A stretch of DNA of 8,120 bases. Source: Candidatus Nitrosopumilus sp. Its GTDB lineage: Archaea > Thermoproteota > Nitrososphaeria > Nitrososphaerales > Nitrosopumilaceae. This document shows, in pieces, positions 1-4,300 of the stretch. Under the pieces are notes generated by a model. It was given only the letters and a program-made list of their open reading frames with translations, was not told where the DNA came from and searched no databases. Positions within the stretch are counted from its first letter, which is position 1, and the number at the start of each line of letters is the position of its first letter. A program made the translations under genes and the position numbers. The DNA lies in assembly GCA_022758935.1 (NCBI GenBank), contig JAEMQG010000054.1, positions 1-8,120 of the forward strand. The letters run 5' to 3'.

Positions 1-20
1 AAAATTAGAGTTTTTTTCAT
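1..20 (-). CDS. Possible start of a second, divergent copy of the channel-like gene (partial)
   Basis: Read on the minus strand from base 20, the sequence gives ATG and the codons for MKKTLIL, base-for-base identical to the start of the gene at 426. It is preceded by the same promoter sequence. Everything beyond seven codons lies outside the window, so it is unknown whether a full paralogue, a fragment or an artefactual duplication follows. If real, two genes with identical promoters and signal-peptide starts are transcribed away from each other across a shared spacer. Confidence 0.4.
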
Positions 21-44
21 TTATGTATCTGAATTTTATGTGGC

Positions 45-54
45 CTTATATTTT
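45..54 (-). promoter_or_regulatory. Mirrored TATA-like box in the left repeat arm
   Basis: This is the exact reverse complement of the AT-rich box at 392-401. It lies 25-34 bases upstream of the mirrored ATG whose first base is 20, the spacing expected of an archaeal TATA box for a leaderless or short-leader transcript reading leftward out of the window. Confidence 0.4.
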
Positions 55-140
55 CTTTATATTGCATAAGAATTTAGTAAGAGTTTAGAATCCAATGTTT
101 GGGCTTGTCCTATGGTTAGATAATTCATCTTTTAACACAT

Positions 141-224
141 CTATTCATTTTTCTGATTTATCCAATCACGCATCATACCTGACTGTTTTTTTCCAATTAA
201 TCTCCATCTTGTCATTGGCATCAT
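141..224 (-). CDS. Candidate 27-residue small basic protein in the repeat spacer
   Basis: An ATG at 224 opens a 27-codon frame ending in TAG at 141. It contains MTRWRLIGKKQSGMMRDW and ends INQKNE, with two tryptophans, many Lys/Arg residues and no long hydrophobic stretch. Other possible starts are the second codon (221) and the fourth (215). A TTTATG box on the minus strand at 249-244 lies 20-25 bases upstream of the first ATG, which fits a leaderless archaeal gene. The composition looks more like protein than random AT-rich DNA, but the length alone proves nothing. It lies wholly between the inverted-repeat arms and is transcribed leftward. No function can be assigned; a short nucleic-acid-binding or regulatory peptide is possible. 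Confidence 0.35.
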   Translation of the reverse strand: MMPMTRWRLIGKKQSGMMRDWINQKNE

Positions 225-243
225 AGAAAGACTGGATTTAGAG

Positions 244-249
244 CATAAA
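244..249 (-). promoter_or_regulatory. Possible TATA box for the small gene in the spacer
   Basis: TTTATG on the minus strand, 20-25 bases upstream of the ATG at 224. The spacing suits an archaeal TATA box, but similar hexamers are common in such AT-rich DNA. Confidence 0.25.
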
Positions 250-341
250 CACTCGAATATACACCGACTAAACCTTTATTCTTTAATAAAATTAATAATC
301 CCCAATTTTTTGATTTAATTGCTCACTATTAATGGCAAAAT

Positions 342-445
342 GCCCGAACATTGGATTCTAAACTCTTACTAAATTCTTATGCAATATAAAGAAAATATAA
401 GGCCACATAAAATTCAGATACATAAATGAAAAAAACTCTAATTTT
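342..445. repeat. Right arm of the large inverted repeat
   Basis: This is the partner of bases 1-104, 103 of 104 positions complementary. It spans 84 bases of upstream DNA, including a TATA-like box, plus the start codon and first 20 coding bases of the membrane-protein gene at 426. The single difference lies near the inner end (346), so the part nearest the gene is perfectly conserved. That fits a recent inverted duplication, gene conversion, or an assembly or amplification artefact. Confidence 0.95.
392..401 (+). promoter_or_regulatory. TATA-like box for the channel-like gene
   Basis: The sequence aaaatataag lies 25-34 bases upstream of the ATG at 426. No Shine-Dalgarno sequence precedes that ATG (the bases just before it read catacataa), so a leaderless or very short-leader transcript is likely. 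The box lies wholly within the inverted repeat and is therefore duplicated in mirror image at 45-54. Confidence 0.45.
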
Positions 446-1370
446 ATTTACACTGATTGCCATAACTGCTTTAATTTCAACTGATGACGCCTTTGCCCAA
501 AACTCTACAAACCCGGTAAAAATGAAAATAGGTATAGATGTAATGAATATTGGAAAGATAGACAAAGAGACAGGTTCCTATGACATGATTTTTTGGGTAT
601 CTGAATCTTCAGATGATTATGATTTTACAACGCAGCCCCCACCAATAATTGACTATGAAAATGGATATGTGGAAGAAACATCAGCAGTTAGTATTACACA
701 GCATTTTTATAAATTCAAAGCGAGAGGAACTTTTTATAATAATATAGATTATAGACCGCATCCATTCCATCATATGGATTTGGCGGTTCACATTAAATCT
801 GTAATTCCAAACACCCTAGACAAGCTAGAATTCGTCGTAGATCCAGAATACAGTGGAATACGTGGCGAATCATTTGTAACGGTGCCAGGATGGGAGATTG
901 GCGAACCTTCTTTTTTTGTTTCTAATCAAACTTACCCGTGGGGAGAATTTTCAAGATATTCAGCAATTATTCCTGTCAAATCATCTCCAATTGGAGTCTT
1001 TATGAAATACATATCTCCTACATTAATGATAGCTGGGTTTGCATTTAGCACATATTGGATTCCTGCAAAGTATTCTGATGAGAAAATCGAGATAATTGCT
1101 GCGACATTAGTGGGCTCAATATTCTTTCATATTACCTTTTTAGGTGCAGGCATTCCCAGTGTTCAATATCTGACTTTTGCTGACAAGGTCATGATGAGCA
1201 TATATGCCGTATTTGCAATGTGTTTGTTTGCTGTTTTATTACACAAGAAATTTGAATCTGAATTAAAGGAAAAATATACAATGATCGTAGAAAAAAATCT
1301 TAACAAGAAATTTCGTATTATGACTCCTATTGTGGCTGTTGTAATATTTTTAATTGCACAGGTGTTATGA
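426..1370 (+). CDS. Probable pentameric ligand-gated ion channel homologue (four-helix membrane protein)
   Basis: The 314-residue product begins with a signal peptide (residues 1-24, hydrophobic core LILFTLIAITALI, likely cut after AFA). Residues 25-187 are a beta-rich extracellular domain. Four hydrophobic segments follow near 189-211, 221-241, 250-272 and 296-314, with a short 23-residue charged loop between the last two. Compared from memory with Gloeobacter GLIC, several features match in order: an aromatic-rich strand before YRPHPFHHMDL (108-119; the family has DF..YPFD.Q.L), GWEI (155-158; GLIC has GWDI), a proline inside helix 1 (P198), ATLVGSIFF in helix 2 (226-234; GLIC has STLIAHIAF) and IPSVQYLTFADK leading into helix 3. 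There is no Cys-loop cysteine pair, as in most prokaryotic members, and the loop A W-x-P segment seems absent. Such proteins form five-subunit, ligand-gated pores in the cytoplasmic membrane. D218 and E219 at the inner mouth of helix 2 would suit cation passage (inference). The ligand is unknown. The alternative is another family with a beta-domain plus membrane helices and a PFD-like motif (for example DUF4436-like). Confidence 0.62.
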   Translation: MKKTLILFTLIAITALISTDDAFAQNSTNPVKMKIGIDVMNIGKIDKETGSYDMIFWVSESSDDYDFTTQPPPIIDYENGYVEETSAVSITQHFYKFKARGTFYNNIDYRPHPFHHMDLAVHIKSVIPNTLDKLEFVVDPEYSGIRGESFVTVPGWEIGEPSFFVSNQTYPWGEFSRYSAIIPVKSSPIGVFMKYISPTLMIAGFAFSTYWIPAKYSDEKIEIIAATLVGSIFFHITFLGAGIPSVQYLTFADKVMMSIYAVFAMCLFAVLLHKKFESELKEKYTMIVEKNLNKKFRIMTPIVAVVIFLIAQVL

Positions 1371-1500
1371 TTTTCAAAGTCGTAGATTTTACATAGATAT
1401 GACATGATAAATACAACTAAACTCAATTTCTAAATCCTAAAGTTCATAACATCTTTTAATCTAATGGAATGCTTTTCTAATAGTTTTACGTACTAGAATA

Positions 1501-1701
1501 GTGGTCAGTCCTAATGCTATGTATATTGCAATGCATCTAGATAGAATGAATGATGAATTAATCTCTGCAACATATGGAAAACAGGGGGAAGAGAAATCAC
1601 CAAAAAAGTGTTCATGTGAATGCAATTGTACTAATACGATATCAAATATAGGCCGTGATCTTTGTAATTTTTGTACACTTGGGACGCATAAACATCAATG
1701 A
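1501..1701 (+). CDS. Small cysteine-rich, probably metal-binding protein
   Basis: This 66-residue product (GTG start) has a plain N-terminal part and a C-terminal metal-ligand cluster. Four cysteines alternate at residues 37, 39, 41 and 43 (CSCECNC), followed by Cys55, Cys58, His63 and His65. Six cysteines and two histidines within 30 residues would be enough for one or two zinc ions. There is no signal peptide or membrane segment, so it should be cytoplasmic. I recall similar small Cys-cluster hypotheticals in thaumarchaeal genomes but can name no function. The start is uncertain: no convincing TATA box or SD precedes the GTG, and ATG codons at 1519 and 1531 would give 60- or 56-residue versions that keep every ligand. 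It has 130 bases upstream and 197 bases downstream without clear genes, so it is probably transcribed alone. Confidence 0.6.
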   Translation: MVSPNAMYIAMHLDRMNDELISATYGKQGEEKSPKKCSCECNCTNTISNIGRDLCNFCTLGTHKHQ

Positions 1702-1870
1702 ACAAGACATGTGATTAATTCTTTGACCTCATCTCCTTTTAATTTCTTAAACAAAATTATGGCAAATTTGAGCCCAAAATTTGTATGTTTTCTGCAACTG
1801 TTTTTGTAATAGGGTGTTTACAAAATAGGGAATTAATGACCGTCATGGACTTTGATTTGACCTCAATAAC

Positions 1871-1880
1871 TAAATAATAT
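1871..1880 (+). promoter_or_regulatory. TATA-like box for the small gene at 1899
   Basis: taaataatat lies 19-28 bases upstream of the GTG at 1899, which has no SD-like sequence before it. This supports the GTG as the start of a leaderless message. Confidence 0.4.
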
Positions 1881-1898
1881 TACGTTCTACAATTTGTA

Positions 1899-2096
1899 GT
1901 GGCTTTGTACGATCCTGAAGAACCAAGAAGATCAGTAGATTTACTGACTGAGGTGATACTAAATTCCAATAGAATCATTTACTGCCATTACTTTATTGAA
2001 TGCGGCAAAAAGGCAAGCAAACAAATCGATTTAGATGATAAAATGATTAATGTCTGTGATAATCACTATGATGAAATACAGTCAAAGAAGAAATGA
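1899..2096 (+). CDS. Small zinc-finger-like protein of unknown function
   Basis: This 65-residue product (GTG start) has an acidic, helix-prone N-terminal part and a metal-binding pattern C29-x5-C35-x17-C53-x2-H56, read as YCHYFIEC...VCDNHYDEI. This resembles small archaeal treble-clef or zinc-ribbon proteins in which a first pair of cysteines and a Cys-x2-His pair hold one zinc. It ends in a lysine-rich tail (QSKKK). The GTG start is favoured because an AT-rich box sits at the right distance upstream, and no in-frame ATG occurs before residue 49, inside the metal-binding region. It has no signal peptide or membrane helix. Its role could be binding nucleic acid or protein, but nothing nearby points to a pathway. 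It lies 197 bases after the other small Cys-rich gene, on the same strand. Confidence 0.6.
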   Translation: MALYDPEEPRRSVDLLTEVILNSNRIIYCHYFIECGKKASKQIDLDDKMINVCDNHYDEIQSKKK

Positions 2097-2169
2097 AAAC
2101 AAAAGTTTGTCATCACCACGAAAAAACCAAATCAACACAAGATGCAAATACAATTCTAGTCTTAGGATG

Positions 2170-2187
2170 TTAATTTTTTAAAATTAA
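2170..2187 (+). terminator. AT-rich dyad with T-run, possible terminator
   Basis: An 8-base perfect inverted repeat (ttaatttt / aaaattaa) surrounds two T bases, 73 bases after the stop of the gene at 1899, giving a run of six T. Archaeal transcription often ends at T-rich tracts, so this may end that message. It contains no GC pairs, and such palindromes arise easily in AT-rich DNA. Confidence 0.3.
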
Positions 2188-2197
2188 TTCAGATTCC

Positions 2198-2263
2198 AAC
2201 TCTGTTTGATTTTATATCCAGAGTTTAAGACCAAATCCCTGGAAAAGTTTTGGTGGCAACTCT
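2198..2263. other. Overlapping dyads upstream of purS
   Basis: AGAGTT at 2220-2225 can pair with AACTCT on its left (2198-2203, extended to 7 pairs by G2204/C2219) or with AACTCT on its right (2258-2263). With the right-hand partner, a second stem forms inside (ACCAAA 2230-2235 with TTTGGT 2249-2254). The two foldings exclude each other. If purS starts at its ATG without a leader, this region lies upstream of transcription and would act as DNA (an operator) or belong to an unannotated RNA. Confidence 0.3.
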
Positions 2264-2310
2264 AGTTTAAGGTTCGTTTTAAGTGTAAAAACATAAAACC
2301 AGTCGGAAGA

Positions 2311-2317
2311 TAAATTA
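2311..2317 (+). promoter_or_regulatory. TATA-like box for purS
   Basis: taaatta lies 28-34 bases upstream of the purS ATG at 2345. The bases before that ATG are T-rich without an SD, so a leaderless or short-leader transcript is likely, and purS appears to have its own promoter. Confidence 0.4.
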
Positions 2318-2344
2318 ACCTGATTTTTATTTTTCAAATCATTC

Positions 2345-2605
2345 ATGACTATTTTTAATGTGCATGTGACCATTGAAAACAAACCTGGTATTAGTGATCC
2401 TGAAGGTGAAACTATTCTAAATGATCTTGTATTGAAAGGTACGCATTCCACAATAACCGGAATTAAAACTGCAAAAATGTTAAAATTTACAATCAAAGAA
2501 AAAGATAAAACATCTGCAAAAAATAAAATCCAAGAAATTTGTGATGAATTGCGCATTTACAATCCAATGGTGAGCAAAGTTACAATTGACGTATTTGATT
2601 CTTAA
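2345..2605 (+). CDS. purS: Phosphoribosylformylglycinamidine synthase subunit PurS
   Basis: This 86-residue product matches the PurS family in length and layout. A first strand IFNVHVTIENKPGISDPEG is followed by a helix, then strand KMLKFTIKEKD, a long helix (TSAKNKIQEICDELRI) and NPMVSKVTIDVFD, where the family typically has NPVIE...EI. PurS dimers bridge PurL and PurQ and help pass ammonia from PurQ to the PurL active site in the ATP-dependent conversion of FGAR to FGAM. It acts in the cytoplasm. The ATG at 2345 gives the full-length family protein. In many archaea and Bacillus, purS lies directly before purQ and purL; here an opposite-strand gene and about 1 kb separate it from them. Small insertions or deletions relative to bacterial PurS cannot be judged without an alignment. 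Confidence 0.88.
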   Translation: MTIFNVHVTIENKPGISDPEGETILNDLVLKGTHSTITGIKTAKMLKFTIKEKDKTSAKNKIQEICDELRIYNPMVSKVTIDVFDS

Positions 2606-2657
2606 TTGTGCCTGATTTTAATCTAAAAATTCAATTAAATCTTTAGTTTGCTTGATA

Positions 2658-2676
2658 AAAATTCAAGAAATTTTTT
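2658..2676 (+). terminator. Possible purS terminator
   Basis: A 6-base AT stem (aaaatt / aatttt) around a 5-base loop leads into a six-T tract about 65 bases after the purS stop. A T-rich tract of this kind is typical of archaeal termination, but the stem is weak. Confidence 0.3.
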
Positions 2677-2720
2677 GATACTATATTTATGAAAGATTAC
2701 AATTAGAAATTATTGGAAAT

Positions 2721-2735
2721 AAAAAACCGTGCTGT
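2721..2735 (-). terminator. Possible terminator of the minus-strand secreted-protein gene
   Basis: On the minus strand, a short GC-richer stretch (cagcacgg) runs directly into six T bases (2726-2721), about 55 bases after the TAG stop at 2780. It could end this convergent transcript before it enters purS. No true hairpin is visible. Confidence 0.25.
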
Positions 2736-2779
2736 GTTACTATCTAATAACAAATTTACATGAATAAGATAAATTGTCT

Positions 2780-3382
2780 CTATCTCTTCAAACCTAATGT
2801 CCAACCACGTTGAATTAATTTTTGAGCCGTTAGTGGTTTTACGCAAGCAGGAGAATGATCATATTTTAGAATTAAAATAAAACTCCCCACACATTGAATT
2901 TCGCTTATGTTTCTGCCCTGAGGCTGTTGTTTTTTTGGAGGTAATTTATCAAAATTGTCTCTAGTTTTTTGAACCTCTAATACGGTTACTGAGACGACAT
3001 CACTTCTCTGCTCTAAAATTGGAATCCATGCTTGATCTATCTGGACTGTGATCTCATTTTTTTGTTGATTGGAAACAACATTTTCTGCATCAGCAAATGA
3101 CAAAAATTTTAAAACATAGTTCTGAAGATAACGTACTTCCTTTGCTCTTTTTGCCTGATCAGTGTCTTCTGATTCTCCTGTCGCCTTTATGACCACTGAC
3201 ACTCTTTTACCCGTGAGTGACACGTCTTTGTATTTGTCAGCAAATGTAGCTGCAGTAAATGCTGTATCTGAATTTGATTTTGATGATGGTATTGTATAAT
3301 CTGCATCACTAAATGGTATTATGGAAAGTATCCCCATTGATAGAAAAAATGGGATTAATGCAATGATAATTCTATGACTCAT
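2780..3382 (-). CDS. Secreted or membrane-anchored protein with C-terminal CVKP...RGW motif, function unknown
   Basis: From the ATG at 3382 the product has 200 residues. Residues 4-24 are hydrophobic (IIIALIPFFLSMGILSIIPF), followed by SDADY, so it is a signal peptide or N-terminal anchor. The rest is soluble and should lie outside the membrane. Residues about 33-140 (KRVSVVIKATGE..., a helix, then NEITVQIDQAWIPILEQRSDVVSVTVLE) have the beta-alpha-beta look of a peptidase-propeptide/inhibitor I9-type domain; this is inference. A basic, Pro/Gln-rich linker follows. The C-terminus has Cys164 and Cys180 with CVKPLTAQKLIQRGW, a motif I recall at the end of many secreted thaumarchaeal proteins. 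A TTG two codons upstream could also start it, but the ATG sits at better spacing from an AT box (3402-3410). The gene faces purS and diverges from purQ. It is probably unrelated to purine synthesis. Confidence 0.7.
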   Translation of the reverse strand: MSHRIIIALIPFFLSMGILSIIPFSDADYTIPSSKSNSDTAFTAATFADKYKDVSLTGKRVSVVIKATGESEDTDQAKRAKEVRYLQNYVLKFLSFADAENVVSNQQKNEITVQIDQAWIPILEQRSDVVSVTVLEVQKTRDNFDKLPPKKQQPQGRNISEIQCVGSFILILKYDHSPACVKPLTAQKLIQRGWTLGLKR

Positions 3383-3401
3383 ACACAATTGAACTTTCTT
3401 T

Positions 3402-3410
3402 AATATTAAA
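3402..3410 (-). promoter_or_regulatory. TATA-like box for the secreted-protein gene
   Basis: On the minus strand this reads tttaatatta and lies 20-28 bases upstream of the ATG at 3382. It favours that ATG over the TTG at 3388. Confidence 0.4.
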
Positions 3411-3487
3411 ATAATTTGAAATTCATTTTATCTGTTATGATAATTTATTAACAATTGATGGCCATACATACAATTTATGACCAATTT

Positions 3488-3499
3488 CATGAATTCATG
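3488..3499. promoter_or_regulatory. 12-base perfect palindrome in the divergent promoter region
   Basis: CATGAATTCATG reads the same on both strands and sits in the 237-base gap between the divergently transcribed secreted-protein gene and the purQ operon. It is about 90 bases from purQ's TATA-like box and about 80 from the other. Its symmetry would suit a dimeric repressor, but no second copy is seen in the window and it may be chance. Confidence 0.25.
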
Positions 3500-3588
3500 C
3501 TGTAATCCGGTATCTGACTACATCTTATTTGTGATAATGAACATAGCGATCAATTTGTTATGGATTTTGATATTTTTTGACTAGATTC

Positions 3589-3598
3589 AAATTAAATA
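3589..3598 (+). promoter_or_regulatory. TATA-like box for the purQLF operon
   Basis: The AT-rich run aaattaaata lies 22-31 bases upstream of the purQ GTG at 3620. There is no SD before the GTG, which supports a leaderless operon message starting at or near it. Confidence 0.45.
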
Positions 3599-3619
3599 TC
3601 TCTGTAGATTATTCTAATT

Positions 3620-4300
3620 GTGAAAGTAGGGGTAATTGTTTTCCCAGGAAGTAACTGTGATCGTGACATGTATCATGTATTGACTGATGTTTTCAAACTT
3701 AATGCAGAGTATTTTTGGCATGAAAAAGAATTGCCAAAAAACATTGATGCTGTAATCCTTCCTGGTGGATTCTCTTATGGTGATCGATTAAGATCAGGGG
3801 CAATTGCAGCTCATAGCCCAATAATTAACGATGTGAGAAAAATGGCAGAAAAAGGAATTCCAATTTTAGGTGTGTGTAATGGATTTCAAATTCTTGTAGA
3901 GGCCGGGTTATTGCCTGGTGCATTACTCAAAAATACATCCCTTAATTTTATGTGTAAGTGGACTAATCTGATAGTCGAAAATAACAAGACTCCATTTACA
4001 AATAAACTAAAACTACATCAAAAAATTCCTATTCCAATTGCAAACGGTGAAGGAAGATATTACGTCGATGACGACACTCTTAAAAAATTAAAGAAAACAA
4101 ATCAAATTGTATTTAGATATAGTGAAGTAGTAAATGGCTCTACGGATAGAATAGCTGGAGTTTGTAATGAATTTGGAAATGTGGTTGGCATGATGCCTCA
4201 TCCAGAAAGAGCAACTGAATTTGAAATCAATCCGATTGATACTAGACCCTCTTCTTTGATTTTTGAATCTCTGATTAAAACAATTGGTGTCAAAAATTGA
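3620..4300 (+). CDS. purQ: Phosphoribosylformylglycinamidine synthase, glutaminase subunit PurQ
   Basis: PurQ is a class I (triad) glutamine amidotransferase that releases ammonia from glutamine for PurL. The 226-residue product has the family start MKVGVIVFPGSNCDRD, the oxyanion region LPGGFSYGDRLRSGAIA (47-63), the nucleophile elbow GVCNGFQIL with catalytic Cys86, GEGRYY (143-148), and the His/Glu pair in MMPHPERA (His194, Glu196). All catalytic residues are present, and the length is normal for the short archaeal/Bacillus type. GTG at 3620 is chosen because the family N-terminus begins exactly there and a TATA-like box lies upstream. The end overlaps the purL start by 4 bases, so the two should be translated together. 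It works as a PurS-PurQ-PurL complex in the cytoplasm. Confidence 0.95.
   Translation: MKVGVIVFPGSNCDRDMYHVLTDVFKLNAEYFWHEKELPKNIDAVILPGGFSYGDRLRSGAIAAHSPIINDVRKMAEKGIPILGVCNGFQILVEAGLLPGALLKNTSLNFMCKWTNLIVENNKTPFTNKLKLHQKIPIPIANGEGRYYVDDDTLKKLKKTNQIVFRYSEVVNGSTDRIAGVCNEFGNVVGMMPHPERATEFEINPIDTRPSSLIFESLIKTIGVKN
4286..4289 (+). promoter_or_regulatory. SD-like GGTG deciding the purL TTG start
   Basis: GGTG lies seven bases before the TTG at 4297, within the last codons of purQ. This is good SD spacing and supports the rare TTG start over the TTG two codons later, although both remain possible. Confidence 0.4.

Larger units (their letters stand above)
1..104. repeat. Left arm of a large inverted repeat
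   Basis: This arm is the reverse complement of bases 342-445. Pairing base i with base 446-i matches at every position from 1 to 104 except 100/346 (T opposite G), and identity stops at 105/341. The arm reaches the first base of the window, so the true repeat may extend further left. It is not a bare hairpin: it carries a mirrored copy of the promoter and the first 20 coding bases of the gene at 426. No transposase gene or terminal target duplication is visible in the window. Confidence 0.95.

Noticed and set aside
1..445. Inverted repeat as the ends of an insertion sequence or MITE
   Set aside because: The arms contain a promoter and coding start of the resident gene rather than terminal repeats around a transposase, and no target-site duplication is visible. 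The spacer is only 237 bases.
377..565. Minus-strand open frame of 62 codons
   Set aside because: It lies mostly opposite the signal peptide and start of the channel-like gene and uses the repeat arm. Its protein is low-complexity hydrophobic and it is best explained as the antisense of a real gene.
1163..1426. Minus-strand open frame of 87 codons
   Set aside because: It is antisense to the membrane helices of the gene at 426; its hydrophobic, odd composition comes from that overlap.
1702..1898. Very short frames of 13-16 codons between the two small genes
   Set aside because: They are too short, have no convincing promoter spacing and show no protein-like composition; I see nothing else in this gap.
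2190..2300. tRNA-like stretch with GGTTCG near 2271
   Set aside because: No acceptor stem, anticodon arm or complete T-arm could be built around it.
2212..2556. Minus-strand open frame of 114 codons
   Set aside because: It lies opposite purS, which is a recognisable family protein; nothing family-like is seen in the antisense product.
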